From Zizania palustris (Eukaryota; Streptophyta; Magnoliopsida; Poales; Poaceae): a DNA stretch of 64,000 nucleotides. The notes under the pieces are model-generated. The model searched no databases. It was not told the origin of the DNA and saw only the letters and a program-made list of their open reading frames with translations. This document shows, in pieces, positions 1 to 11,600 of the stretch (within the stretch, counting starts at the first letter, position 1; every line of letters starts with the position of its first letter). Position numbers and translations under genes: made by a program. The DNA is taken from the NCBI GenBank assembly GCA_019279435.1, contig JAAALK010000082.1:75488989-75552988 (forward strand). Reading direction: 5' to 3'.

Positions 1-1506
1 ACCTCCTCCGGAGATAGGGAGAACTACTCTCTTTCCTCTATCTTGCCCTTCCTCTTGCTTCGGAGGTGGCATAACATTGGCCACCGGAGGGTGCCTTGCA
101 GCATCAAAATTTTCTATCCGCGCCACAGCCTGGACCGGGTCTGGGCGCGCCGCTGCTGGACTTCGGTCGGTACTGCCTCGACCCGAAGTTCTTTCCAAGT
201 ATTCTCCCCTTAGGGTAAGGATAGCCTTGCAAGTGTCAGTTGCATGGCTTCGATTCTCTCCATGAATACAGCAAAAAAGGGTCTGGCCCTTGCTAGCCGT
301 TTTCCCTGGCGGCTTCCAGCCGCTGGACTTGTTCCCCGCAGACTGTGGAGCTCTTGGTGCAAACTTCGGTGGGGGTGCAATGTTCAAGACTTCAGAGCGA
401 GGGTGCTTTTGCCCTCTTCTTCGATCATGCTGCGCTTCGAAGACTGGTTCTTGCGGCTGTACCAAAGTCTTCACCTCTGTTTTAACTTCTTGCAATACCG
501 TTGAAGCAGCAGCAGTCCTCCGAAGCCATCCTTCCTCTGACCTCGCATACTCCTCGAAGTATGACATCAGCTGTGATACTGTGGTGATGCTCTTCCTATG
601 CAGTTTATCCAGAAGGCCTTTATGACTGACGCCTTCCCGAGCCGCATCAACCACCGAGGATGTGGACAGCCCCCGAATTTGCGACTTCGTGTGAGCGAAG
701 CGCTTGAAGTACTGCCTCAATGTTTCTCCGCGGAGCTGTTTCACTTGGAAAAGGCTTCCTGTTGACATGGGAGGCACGAAGGTGCCCTGAAAGTTACTTA
801 TAAACTTCCTCTTCAACTGTGACCATGAATTGATTGATCCTGGCTTTAAAGACCAGAACCATCTCAACGCCACTCCTTGAAGAGCTAACGGGAAGCACTT
901 CGCCATAGTGTCTCTGTCTCCGCCGCTAGCTTCAATCGCTAGGGCATAAGAACGCGCAAACTCTCCGGGATCTTCATCTCCGGCATACTTGCAGAGCTTC
1001 GAGGTTTTAAACTTCGGATCGAAGCGAACCTTCTGCAACTCTGGATGCAACGGAGATTCATTATCATAAGAGGCGTTCTCCGGGGCTTCGGGATAACCAA
1101 GATCGTCGTCTTCGGGCACTTCGGGGATAGCTGGGGTGGCTTGAGAGCGAAGCCTGTTCGCAGCCTCTTGTCGCCACCTCGCTACCTCAGCTTGAAGGTT
1201 GGCCATTTGAGTGGCCATGTCTCCAAGGCTATCTTCATCTCCTCCGGAAGGACCTTCCGGGTCTTGAGAACTGGTATGATCAGTTCGAATCGGAATGGAG
1301 GGTGGCGGAGTGGCTCCAGGCGGTCGGAGTATGGAAGGGGTTGGCGGAGAGGTTTCGTATCCTCGAGGGATAGAAGCTCCTTGCGGAGTTTGAGGTGGAG
1401 GGATAGTCGAAGACCCTCCGACTTCGACTGTGTCGAAGGGTATCTCTCCGGAGATCCGAGAGGACCTCCGAGTGGGATTGCGAGGTGCGCTCCGCTTAGG
1501 AGGCAT
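1..1506 (-). CDS. gag: Tat-type gag-protease polyprotein, 5' part (runs off left edge)
   Basis: The start codon is at 1506-1504, just inside the primer site, and the frame stays open for 502 codons to base 1. Translated, it has a Pro/Ser-rich N-terminus, then the retrotransposon gag domain (key stretch ALRWFWSLKPGSINSW near 890-845), then a CX2HX5HX4C zinc-knuckle variant, then the start of the protease-proximal segment (VLPISGGG near base 1). T1b has an in-frame TAG in the same region (59752-59754); T1a reads a Pro codon there. The protein would form the virus-like particle of the element. The truncation is only the window edge. Confidence 0.85.
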   Translation of the reverse strand, partial: MPPKRSAPRNPTRRSSRISGEIPFDTVEVGGSSTIPPPQTPQGASIPRGYETSPPTPSILRPPGATPPPSIPIRTDHTSSQDPEGPSGGDEDSLGDMATQMANLQAEVARWRQEAANRLRSQATPAIPEVPEDDDLGYPEAPENASYDNESPLHPELQKVRFDPKFKTSKLCKYAGDEDPGEFARSYALAIEASGGDRDTMAKCFPLALQGVALRWFWSLKPGSINSWSQLKRKFISNFQGTFVPPMSTGSLFQVKQLRGETLRQYFKRFAHTKSQIRGLSTSSVVDAAREGVSHKGLLDKLHRKSITTVSQLMSYFEEYARSEEGWLRRTAAASTVLQEVKTEVKTLVQPQEPVFEAQHDRRRGQKHPRSEVLNIAPPPKFAPRAPQSAGNKSSGWKPPGKTASKGQTLFCCIHGENRSHATDTCKAILTLRGEYLERTSGRGSTDRSPAAARPDPVQAVARIENFDAARHPPVANVMPPPKQEEGQDRGKRVVLPISGGG

Positions 1507-1549
1507 GATGTAAGAAGTTGGTAGAGAACGAAGTTTTTTGGACTAAGTT

Positions 1550-1566
1550 CCCCATGGACGGCGCCA
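1550..1566 (-). other. Primer-binding site, tRNA-Asp-like
   Basis: Read on the minus strand the site is TGGCGCCGTCCGTGGGG, two bases inside the LTR. The first nine bases, and the GGGG after a 4-base mismatch, pair with the 3' end of plant tRNA-Asp(GTC) as I remember it. It is shared with T1b (60935-60951) and T2b (44722-44738). Confidence 0.65.
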
Positions 1567-1568
1567 AC

Positions 1569-2063
1569 TGTTGGCGTAAAAGATTACGCTAACAGGTTTC
1601 TGTAGAAAAGAAACTAACAAACGAAGTGTTTGCGAAGCAAACTGTTCTAAGCCTACGAAAGGATAATAGCTTAGAATAGTTCGAAAGTGTGTATTGAATT
1701 ACTTGTAATTGGTCCCCATTACAGGATGAAATGGGGGGTATTTATAGGCCTAAACATTAAGGAAAAGACCTATTTACCCCTGTATTACAACCGACATTAG
1801 GGAAACTATTCGGTTTCCTTAATAGGGCTAAAATGGTAAAAGACTAATCTAATAGGATAGAAGATAAGTCTTCCATCTTAGCTGGCAGAAAAGATCCTGA
1901 AGGGCTTTAGTTCGAAGACATACTTCGACCTAGTGCCTGTCTTCGATCTTCGAACGAGGTTCTGGGCATCTTCGAAGATGGTCTTCGGACAATCTTCGAA
2001 CTGGTTGACTGTCTTTATGCTGCTTCGGCAATAACCCCGAAGATGAGATATTTTCCCCCAACA
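1569..2063 (-). repeat. T1a 5' LTR (495 bp)
   Basis: On the plus strand it starts TGTTGGCGTAAAAG and ends TTTTCCCCCAACA, so it reads TGTTGGGGG...CAACA on the minus strand. It matches the two T1b LTRs over the whole length but is clearly more diverged. A minus-strand TATA box (TATAAATA) lies at 1739-1746. Confidence 0.9.
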
Positions 2064-2809
2064 GCTATCGCCTTGTTACTTCGCCTGTGAAGTATCCGCT
2101 AATCTGCGTAATAGATTGCTACCTTCGCCACCCGTGCAACAACTCGCAGAATTCAGTCCTAAGGCCGAATTGGTACTTCGCATCATCTCTGTTATAGGTT
2201 CACACATTCGGATCCCCTTCGCCAGAGGTGTCCGGAGCCGAGAGATCGGTTCTGGAGGTCCCAGGACATCCTTCGACAAGACCGCGGGCTTCAACAACAG
2301 GCTTCGATTGGCACACTTTGTCGCAAGCTTCACCACGACCATACTCCACACCAGACGAAGTTGCGCTCGCGCGTGACCCTCGCGTCACTTTTCTGTAATT
2401 CGCTGCATTGAAGATCGCGCGCCGAACCCCGCTGTTCGGAGGTGATCTCCGTGTTCAGATCCGTTTGGAGTCTACCTTCGGCCGGATCAGTCCGAACGCC
2501 GAAGAACCCTTTGGCGGAGTACTTCGCACCAGACGCCGAAAGTACCCTTCGGCGCACCCTTCGCATCAGGCTTCGAACCAGGAGGACTCTGACTGGTTTG
2601 CTGATTTTAACCTTTTTAACCTATTTCTTTCGGCTAATTGGATTATTTTGTGTAATCTGGTTGCCTGGTGACTCCACCCCCTTATCACTATTAAGGGTAG
2701 TCAGAACGCGGCATCGGTGCTACGTCACGCTTAGGCCTGTCTCTAAGTATCCATTCACTTTTGGATCGCCAGACTGACCCAAGTGCGGGGGCACGTTTCC
2801 GTGTCAACA
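2064..2809 (+). repeat. LTR fragment E (TGTTGACAC type), interrupted by T1a
   Basis: The piece ends CGTGTCAACA at 2809. Its last ~150 bp align, in inverse orientation, with 41174-41320 (LTR K). Shared blocks include ATCCAAAAG, CCTAAGC and CCCTTAATAGTGA. I infer that it is the end of an LTR whose other part lies left of T1a. No coding sequence is recognisable. Orientation rests only on the match to K, whose TATA box lies on the minus strand. Confidence 0.55.
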
Positions 2810-5091
2810 ACCGCCCCCGCTCGTCGCCGGCCACTCTCCGATGACCATTCATCCCGCTAACGGTACCCTTGTGATCCCTGTAGTGTCCCCTTTCTGTTTT
2901 AGCCTTTAGATCTGGCCGCCATCATTCGCCGTGGCATCTGGCCTGCTCGCTGTCACCGGAGAAGACGAACGGCACGGGTAAAGTACCCGTGCCGTGTCGG
3001 ATTCAATCGTGGTCGTGAGATCGCGATCGAACGATGCAGGTTATATCGCATGTGTGGTTTAATCCACGCCATTAGATCCGAGCGAAGCGATACAGTGTAA
3101 TCTCGTGCGTCCGTTAGTATTTAAAACCCACGATGAATCTGGGCAATCCATCGCATACCGGTTCGGCCTTTTAATCTCGTGCGTCCATTTTCATTTAAAC
3201 CACCCGCCTCGCCCGTGGCCATCCGATCACGATCCAACGATGGATCTAGATCCGGCGCACGCGCACAGTGCATGGGTTCACGGTGAATCCGGTTCACCGT
3301 GGACCGACGCCTGTTTTTGGATTTAATTTAAATTTAGAAATAGCTGTAATCTTCAAAAATTCATATTTTGTTCATTTTAACTCTAAAATTTACCATTTCA
3401 ATTCCAGAAAATTCATAATTTCATTCTCTACATGTTGGTGCAATAAAAACAGTAGGTTTATTTTGAGTATTTTATTTTTATTTAATAAAGTATTCAAATG
3501 CACTTTAGGATAAACTCAAAATTTATCCACTTCAACTTTAGAAAAGTTTATCTTTTATCCTCTTCACATTGGTGTAATAGAAATAATGGGTTTATTCTGA
3601 ACTTTCTATTTTAAATTAATTGGAAGTTTATAATCCATTAGTTTACATTATTATTCCTTTTGAGAGAGGCCATAACTCCATTAAAGTTCATTTTAAAATG
3701 CTTATAAAATAAACTCCAGAAAGTTGACCACCTTATTATCCTTTGTTCAAACCAAACAAAACCTATATGCCTATTGTGCGATTTTTGGATTGTTTAATTG
3801 AATGTTGCATTTAATTTATTTATAACGAGAAGACTACGATGCCACTGAGGAGCCGGAGTACTTCCCCAAAGTCCCTCCCTCACCTTTCTCTGAACAAGGC
3901 ATGTCACCAAACCAATCTTTTGAGCATATTGAACCCATGTTTTATTAAACTATCGCTAAAACACATAGGATATAGATGCATTAGTCAAATGAAAGACCTA
4001 CGATATATTTATTTAGATCCCCCGACCTTGCTGTGCAACCCAAGCCATGCTATCTAGCCTAAACTCCTTGTCACCATATTATTAGTTCTATTAGCTAGTG
4101 TCCAATGTATTGGCACAATCGCTATAAGTTAAGAATGAGTCGTAGCAACTTGGTTCTACTATATGATCCCCGTTATTCTTGTCTTTGGAATTCTGTTGGT
4201 GATGGAGTTGTGGCTGTGAGTGAATGCATGGTGGGTTCCCGGTGCAAGCTAGGGCATTGGTCGGTAGCACCCGGGGCACTATAAGGACCGGTCTGCGGGA
4301 TCCGTTGCAATACACTTCCGTACTAACCACAAGTCTAGTGGGTAAGTCCCAACTAAGGTATGGAGTGTTCCAAACCGAGGCCACCACTTGGAGATGCGTC
4401 AAGCAGCACCTGCGGGTGGCTTGTACCGACATTGCGCAAAAGGTGGTGCGACGTAAGCCGAGATGCGGCCCGGCGCGCCGACGAAACCTAGAGCGGGTGG
4501 TTATCGCTTGGAGCATTTCATGCTGAGGTTTTGGCACGAGTTCTCGTGTTATGGGTCATCTTTTTGCACTTTTGCGTATGGGATGAGTGCGTGCCTTGTG
4601 GGTACAGTAGTACACCTCTGATCAGAGTCATAAATCTTTTCGAAAAGCCGAGCTCACTGTCAAGGGCGGGTTGCGTGACATCCCAAAGTTAGTTTACCTT
4701 TAATGAATGTGCATGATGGTTTGACATGTAAGGACTGTTGTGCGAGGAGGGAAAATGTACTCCTCGAGTTAGATGGTATTATGATGTTCATGTTTATTAT
4801 TCCGCATGATTAAATTTGACTACACTAAATGCAATAACTAAAAAATGTACTTTTCCGCACTATTAGCCATTATCCTTTCTTTGTTATTATCTTCCATTAA
4901 TATTGCATTTGCGGTGGCTTGTTTATTTTAATTTTTATGGTTCATTTTAATTTTACTCTTTTGTAATAACGTGGTCTACATACTACAAATGATTGCTCGT
5001 ATGTACATGTCGCATGATGAACCTCTTGTATTATTGTTTTTCTTTGGAAATTCATTAATGTTCCGATTTTGGTAAATCGGGGCGTCACACC
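2810..5091 (+). repeat. Large gypsy-type LTR, 3' part (L3a)
   Basis: It ends GGGGCGTCACA at 5091, directly against S3 gag, so this is a 3' LTR end or a solo LTR. The segment 2940-3462 aligns, in the same orientation, with 40743-41173 of the LTR that starts TGTAATAGCCC at 39604. Joining the lengths gives an LTR of about 3.2 kb. Such termini and size resemble the large Del/Tekay-type gypsy LTRs of grasses; that lineage call is inference because no coding part is visible. The 5' part was displaced by insertion E. Nothing in the stretch looks coding. Confidence 0.6.
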
Positions 5092-5697
5092 AATCCCAGA
5101 ACGAGATGCCTTGGCGATCTCGGTGGACTTAATCTTACTGAAAAGTTCATCGCATGTCAAAGTATTAAAGCTCGTAGATTCTTCGATGCTTGAGATCTTA
5201 ACTTCCCATATGCTACGACTGAGAGCATAGAGAAGTTTGATCGCACGGTCATGATCTAAGTAAGCTAGCGTCCTAGTGGATCGCAAGTTACTAATAATGC
5301 CATCAAAGCGAGCAAACAAAGCATCAACAGATTCGCCAGGGCCCTGCACAAACATTTGGTATTCTTGATTATACGTGCTCTGCCTCCTAGCCTTAATCTG
5401 TGATGTGCCCTCATGAAATGTACTCAATGTCGACCAAATCTCTCAAGCAGTACGAAGGTGCTGAACCCTATCGAACTTGTTGCGACTCAGACTGATAAAA
5501 AGAATGTTTCTAGCCTTGCTATTACATTCATATTGAGCCTTCTCAGTTTCTGAGGTACCAGTTTCTGGGATCGTGTACTGGGATGCAACAATGTCCCATA
5601 TCGCACTTCCTTGGCTAAGCAAATAAGCCTCCATGTGCACCTTCCAATATGCATAGTTTCGACCATCAAACATCGGAATCTTTGTGTTCCTATCCAT
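5092..5697 (-). pseudogene. gag: S3 Sirevirus gag, N-terminal fragment
   Basis: The start codon is at 5697-5695 and the frame runs about 200 codons to 5092, where the large LTR cuts it. The product matches the copia gag (UBN2-type) domain: PMFDGRNYAYWKVHMEAYL near the N-terminus and KLLYALSRSIWEVKISSIEE further on. It is close to S2 gag (25518). One in-frame TGA at about 5440 replaces an Arg codon (CGA to TGA). Element S1 landed exactly at the start codon; its duplicated target TCCAT includes the complement of ATGGA. The zinc knuckle and everything after it are missing in the window. Confidence 0.85.
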
Positions 5698-7394
5698 TGT
5701 AGGACCGAAAGTAGCGACCAGAGGGGGGTGAATGGGCGCCTAAAAATTCTTTCGAATCAATGGCCTGCTCCCAAAACCCAACGCATTTTAAAAAGAAAAA
5801 CTAAACAGCAACGCGAGAACAGATTGACTATGTCTGCAGATTCGAAGTTTGCTGATTCTGAGGTTGCAGATTCTAAGGTTGCAGATTCTGAGGTTGCAGA
5901 TTCTGAGGTTGCAGATTCGGAGGTTGCAGATTCGAAGTATGCAGATTCGAAGTATGCAGATTCGAAGTATGCAGATTCGAAGGTTGCAGATTCGAAGTAT
6001 GCAGATTCGAAGTATGCAGATTCGAAGCTTGCAGATTCGAAGTCTGCTGATTCGAAGTCTGCTGATTCGAAGTCTGCAGGTTCGAAGCTTGCAGATTCGA
6101 AGTCTGCAGATTCGAAGCTTGCAGATTCGAAGTCTGCTGATTCGAAGTCTGCTGATTCGAAGCCTGCAGGTTCGAAGCCTGCAGATTCGAAGTCTGCAGA
6201 TTCGAAGCTTGCAGATTCGAAGTCTGCTGATTCGAAGTCTGCTGATTCGAAGCCTGCTGATTCGAAGTCTGCAGATTCGAAGCTTGCAGATTCGAAGTCT
6301 GCTGATTCGAAGTCTGCTGATTCGAAGCCTGCAGATTCGAAGCTTGCAGATTCGAAGTCTGCAACACAGAGTTGGACTTCACACAAGAAAAGGGACTTTG
6401 ACCCTACCAACTCGATCAAAAAGCAACACAGGAAAAGCAAGTGTAAAGTACTAGCATACTGTAGCTACAGGAAAGTAGTACTACTTGCTACAGAGTAGTA
6501 GTACTACTTGCAACAGCAAGAACTAGTACTACTTCTCACGAAGAACACATACAACAGAGAAGCTTCTGTTCCAAATAAATTGATCGCACGCACAGAGAAT
6601 GAACTGCAGTGCACAAAAATGCTTCGCACAAGCAAAAACAGCCAGATTAAAAGCTCTCCCAGACAACAAAAAGTCACTTAAAAACTTCAGGAAGAACAAG
6701 GCTTGTTGCCTGGTGACCCACGCATGAACAGGGGAGAGAGAATGCAAGAAACAAAATGACCCAAAGGAGTAGTATTGATTTTCAGCAAAAGGGTAGTCCA
6801 AACCCTAGGGGTTGGGGTCCTATTTATAGGCAGCCCAACACTAGGAATATTCTACCTGCCCCTTAGGGTTTTTACAGACTCAAAAATAAAGGAAAAGACT
6901 CTACTGCCCTTAGGTATTTTTACAGACACGACAGACTGACTGTGGGCCTAGAGTTACAGATGACTTATCCGGAAGCTAAGTTTTCGTAGCGACTACGGCT
7001 TCTCTTCTGGACAGTCGGATACAAGATCGACGGTCGTCAGTTTTGCGCCGAAACTGACAAAGCCTCCACCGACTTTGCACCTGGTACCCGGATTGGGCCG
7101 GCCCGATTCCGCAGCTCTCTCAGCCCGGCAATCACTCACCGCCCGTGTACCTGAGTCAATCCTGGTCAACAGCCCAGTGGGTCTTCTACTGCTTCTGGCC
7201 CATGCACCCGGATTGGGCCAGCCCGACTTCGCAGCCTCCTCTGCCCGACAGTCGCTCGCTGCCCGTGTACCTGAGTCACACGCGGCCCATAAAACAGCAG
7301 ATCTCCTCTCTTCTTCAGTCCTCTTTGACTATCGTTGACAATGACTCATCACTTCTAGAGCCATGAGGCCCACGCTATTCAGCATGGCTCCTCA
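5698..7394 (-). repeat. S1 3' LTR
   Basis: On the plus strand it starts TGTAGGACCG and ends ATGGCTCCTCA. The minus-strand TATA box (TATAAATA) is at 6821-6828, about 570 bp from the LTR start. The segment 5698-6800 would therefore be transcribed leader (R-U5). It contains the 15-bp tandem array and, at about 6473-6540, three copies of a GTAGTACTAC palindrome. Confidence 0.93.
5836..6360 (+). repeat. 15-bp tandem array, 35 units, in S1 3' LTR
   Basis: There are 35 contiguous units of GCAGATTCGAAG plus three variable bases (TCT, CTT, TAT, CCT, GTT). The first six units include the divergent ATTCTGAGG form. Each unit holds the palindrome TTCGAA, and adjoining units create CTGCAG or AAGCTT. Because the period is divisible by three, long stop-free frames appear on both strands (ADSK-type on plus, FESA-type on minus). 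These are by-products, not genes. The array lies in the predicted transcribed leader. Confidence 0.97.
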
Positions 7395-8695
7395 ATCTCC
7401 CCCTTGATGAGTGCATTGTCAACACTCCTCAATTCTCAGCTCTTCAACACCTGTGAACAAATGTGGAAACACGAAAACAAAACACAAGAAAAACAAAGAA
7501 AAGAAGAAATGAGGTAAAAGTTTAACCCTAATGACCAAAAGCCAAACAAAAGCAAGAGCCGGTCATTATGGTTAATCAAAACGAAAAAGCTCAAAATGAG
7601 TGCGATTGCAGAACAACAAGGACTCTGATCCCAAATTTTCTCCCCCTTGTTGACAAGTGAACTCATCAAGCACTCAAAAAAGAGACACAGACTCCCCCTG
7701 AAATGCAACTCCCCCTCAAAATATGCAGTGAATGCAATTGGGGTGCAGGTGGAGTGTAGAAGGCATGCTTCTCAGATATGATTGACTGCAAGTACAGTAT
7801 CTAACAGGTATAGCAAAAGAGATACTGTCTAAGACACATGGCATGATCAGTGCAAGAGATGATATCTAAAGAAAGTCATTTAGCACGCATTTGTCAATTT
7901 TTGCAAATAAAAACATCACCACATTGTCTAGTAAACAGGCAAGGTAAAGCATGAGATGCAGAAGCTAACTGATATCTACCAAGATAAGCAGTGTTCAAAA
8001 CAAAGTGCTTCAGCAACCTTGTTATCCCTTTAAAGTTCAGGCTTTTTCATTTTCCTTTGTCATTTTTGCCAAGGGTTATTTGCATGTCAAACCTTATGCT
8101 AACCGACCAAGTCAAGCCTAGGCCAGGACTAGACCATCAGAAGCTTAAGACATTGGTCTTGGCATACACTACACTGTCCTAGTTCATACCAAAGTGCGAT
8201 GGTAAGCAATCCAGAACAATATAATGCGACAAAGCAAACCCACTTGGATCTTTTCAACTTTAAGCATAAAAAAGTATGGAATTTTTCATTAATTTTTGAT
8301 TTTTATCATTTTTATGGCACATTTTCCATGTTAAAGCATAAAGATGTCCAAGTTGCATATCTGCATCTATGTGATGAACTAGCCACAAGGCATGTAACAG
8401 ATAGCAAAGGCACTCAGCCTACCCAAGCTAGTTACCAGAAGCAATGGTGATCATTTTTTCAAGTTGAAAGCGTAAAAGCCATGCATATGACAGATATCAG
8501 ACATATCAAGCGAGCTGAAACAAAGCATGATCATTGACAAGTAATCAAAAGCATATACCAGCTAGAATAAGTAAAGTAGTTCAATCATATAACAGAAGCA
8601 TCTCTAAAGTGTGATATGTGAATATGTATGATATGAACACACACAAAAAGACTCAAGAAAAGAGTAAAGAGCAAAGAAAACTGACGCAAATTATC
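7395..8695 (-). other. S1 noncoding 3' internal segment with several polypurine tracts
   Basis: It lies between the pol stop and the 3' LTR. The primary polypurine tract abuts the LTR (7395-7405, AAGGGGGAGAT on the minus strand). Further G-rich tracts of the same kind lie near 7640, 7685 and 7705. Repeated polypurine tracts here are a reported Sirevirus hallmark. No ORF resembling an envelope-like protein is visible. One sub-block (8067-8250) is shared with S2 and the S3 tandem copy. Confidence 0.75.
8067..8250 (-). other. Conserved noncoding block in Sirevirus 3' region (copy 1)
   Basis: About 180 bp aligns well with 19561-19740 (S2) and 31005-31182 (S3 tandem copy), while flanking sequence is much more diverged. 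It contains GTTATTTG, CATCAGAAGCTTAA, GGCATACACTACACT and AAGCAAACCCAC. There is no conserved reading frame. Function is unknown; a cis-acting RNA element is possible. Confidence 0.6.
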
Positions 8696-11600
8696 CTAAA
8701 AAGGATACACAACACCCAAATCCCCTCGTAAACGCTCAAAAGTAGACTGATCTAGGGGTTTGGTGAAAATGTCAGCTAACTGATGATGGGTATCAACATG
8801 AATAAGGTCAATGACACCTTTCTCATATTGATCCCGCAAGAAGTGAAAGCGCACATCAATATGTTTGGTTTTTGAATGGAGACACGGGTTTTTCCCTACA
8901 CTAATAGCACTAGTGCTATCACAAAACAATGGAACCCTGGTAGGAAAGAACAACCCAAAGTCTCGAAGAGTGGAAATCATCCAAACCATCTGTGAGCAGC
9001 AGCTAGCAGCAGCTACGTACTCAGCCTCTGTGGTCGAAAGAGCAACTCCAGATTGCTTTCGAGAAGACCAAGATACAAGGGAAGAACCAAGAAACTGGCA
9101 AGTACCGGAAGTCGACTTGCGATCCAACCGGCACCCACCAAAGTCGGCGTCCGAAAAGCCAGATAAATCAAGAGATGATGATGCTGAATAATAAAGACCA
9201 TGATCAGGCGCATAGGTGAGATACCTGAAAATGCGCTTGACAGCCTGCTGGTGAGACGCGCGTGGTGAAGACTGAAAACGCGCGCAAAGTCCCACGGCGA
9301 ACTGTATGTCCGGTCTTGTTGCCGTTAAGTACAACAGCGAACCAATCATCCCTCGAAATTCCCTCTCATTGACCTTGACACCGCTCTCGTCCTTGTCCAG
9401 ACCCCCAGAAGTGCCCATCGGGGTCATCTGCGGCTTCAATTCACCACCAAAGTCAAATTTCTTAAGCATATCACGAGTGTACTTACCTTGGTGGATGAAA
9501 GTGCCGTCCTTGGTCTGCTTGATCTGGAGCCCTAGAAAGTACTTGAGCTCACCCATGAGGCTCATCTCGAACTCACTGTGCATCTGCTCAGAAAACTTGG
9601 ACACAAGAGAATCAGTAGTACCGCCAAAGATAATATCGTCCACATAAATCTGAGCAACTAAGAAATCTGAAGCATCTCTGAGCAAGAAAAGAGTTTTGTC
9701 CACAGAACCCATCACAAAACCCTTCCCCAACAAAAACTGCTTTAACCGGTCATACCAAGCCCTGGGGGCTTGTTTCAACCCGTATAAAGCTTTGTGCAAT
9801 TTAAAAACATGTCGAGGAAACTTAGGGTTCTCAAAACCGGGGGGTTGCCTAACATAAACCTCCTCTTCTATGTACCCGTTCAGAAAAGCACTCTTAACGT
9901 CCATTTGAAAAAGCTTAAAACCCTTTGAAGCGGCAAATGCTAAAAGAATGCGAATGGACTCAAGACGGGCAACAGGAGCGAAGGTTTCTTCAAAGTCAAT
10001 ACCTTCCTTCTGGCAATAACCCTGGGCAACTAGTCGAGCCTTGTTGCGCACCACAACCCCATCTTCACCTTGTTTGTTCTTGAACACCCACTTGGTGCCT
10101 ATGGGGTTGCATTCTGATGGCGGCTCAACTAATGTCCAAACCCGATTGCGGACAAAATTCTCAAGCTCTTCTTGCATAGCATTAATCCAATTTGAATCAG
10201 AAAGAGCATGAGAGACGTCTCTAGGCTCAAAAGATGCAACAAAAGCCGATTCAGCAAACACAGCAAGAGAGGCAGAAGAACGCAAAGTTCTCTCAGTCAA
10301 ATCACCAATGATGAGCTCTGAGGGATGGTCACGCTGAACTGCTCGGGTTCCCTGGTGATCTGAAGTCACCTCACCTGAGTCAGCAGCTGGCACCTCTGGA
10401 CTCGACTGAGGGGGCTCGATCGAAGTGGAAGAAGTGATCAGAGGTCCGCCCTCATCATCAGTCGAAGTCTCAGAAGGTGTGCGCTCTGTGGGGGATGCAG
10501 AAGGCCCACCCTCATCAGCAGCTGGAGTATCCTCATCTTCTTCAAAGATGGACTCTCCGAGCTCATCATCACCAGAAAGCTCAAACGAAGGAGTCAAAGA
10601 AGGCATGGACTCATCAAAAGAAACTTCACAAGTCTCGACAAGCAGCTGGGATTCGAGGTTCCAAACACGAAAACCGCGAGAATGCAAAGCATTACCAAGA
10701 AAAACACCATCCCAGCAGCGAGACTCAAACTTGTCCAAATGCCCTCCCTTCTTGAGCACAAAGCACTTGCAGCCAAACGCTCGCAAGTGGGTCACCTTGG
10801 GCTGTCTGCCAAACCGCAACTCATATGAAGTCTTACCAATGTAAGCTCGAAGAAAAATACGGTTGGCAAGATAGCAAGCCGTGTTCATGGCTTCAGCCCA
10901 AAAACGCCTAGGAGTCCTGTGCTCGTCGAGCATCGTCCTGGCCATCTCAACTAGCGTGCGGTTCTTTCGTTCCACAACGCCGTTCTGTGGGGGAGTGTAA
11001 GGAGAAGAAAACTGATGGTCCAGACCCTGATCACAATAGAAGCTGACGAACTGAGAGTTCTTGAACTCAGAGCCGTTGTCGGAGCGAATTGCTCGCATCC
11101 GACCATTGTTCTCATTCTTCAGCTTCAAAATCAGATCATGGACAAATTGAAAAGTTTCATCCTTAGACTCCAAAAAGAAAACCCACGAGAAACGAGAAAA
11201 GTCGTCAACAATTACAAGTGCATACCACTTCCCACCGACTGAGCGTACCCGAGCTGGACCGACAGTGTCCAAATGTAAAAGCTCGCCTGGATACGAAGTC
11301 ATCACCTGAGTCACAGGTGAGTGAGAAGCGGCAACCATTTTCCCATGACGACAGGGATGACAAACCAGATCCTTCTCCATTTTAAGCTTGGGCAATCCTC
11401 GGATGAGATCCATAGAGCTTAATCTGACTAGCAGATCAAAACTCAAATGACCTAACCTCCTATGCCACTTCCAGAGCTCAGAAGAAGATCCAGCAATCAA
11501 ACAGCGAGAAGGGCCAAAAGAACTAGAGAAGTCAATTCGAAAAACTTTACCGAAGGGTAAAATCTGACAAACCAAAGACCCTCTAGAATCAACTACAGAA

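Larger units (their letters stand above)
1..2063 (-). mobile_element. T1a: Tat-lineage Ty3/gypsy element, 5' part
   Basis: This is the 5' end of a minus-strand gypsy element: 5' LTR (1569-2063), primer-binding site and gag. The rest lies beyond the left edge. It is the same family as T1b at 50041-61448: both LTRs are 495 bp and gag is collinear. The base next to the LTR at 2064 belongs to another LTR, so T1a inserted into that element. The expected 5-bp target copy on this side is GCTAT (2064-2068); its partner would lie outside the window. Confidence 0.85.

Noticed and set aside
1045..1524. 159-codon plus-strand frame (and its counterpart at 60430-60909)
   Set aside because: Opposite strand of Tat gag, low-complexity Arg/Ser product, explained by the gag frame.
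5836..6360. CRISPR-like array
   Set aside because: The repeats are directly adjacent with no unique spacers, in a plant LTR; the same applies to 61553-62210.
5611..6498. Long frames across the 15-bp array on both strands (repeats of ADSK, FESA, SNLQ)
   Set aside because: Period 15 removes stops from several frames at once; the frames lie in an LTR and have no non-repeat domain. The same holds at 14737-15507.
7436..7708. A possible small envelope-like ORF downstream of S1 pol
   Set aside because: It is short, hydrophobic by composition only, and absent from S2 and the S3 copy; polypurine tracts explain the region.
10425..10844. Plus-strand Ser/Glu-rich frame
   Set aside because: Shadow of the acidic linker in S1 pol on the minus strand.
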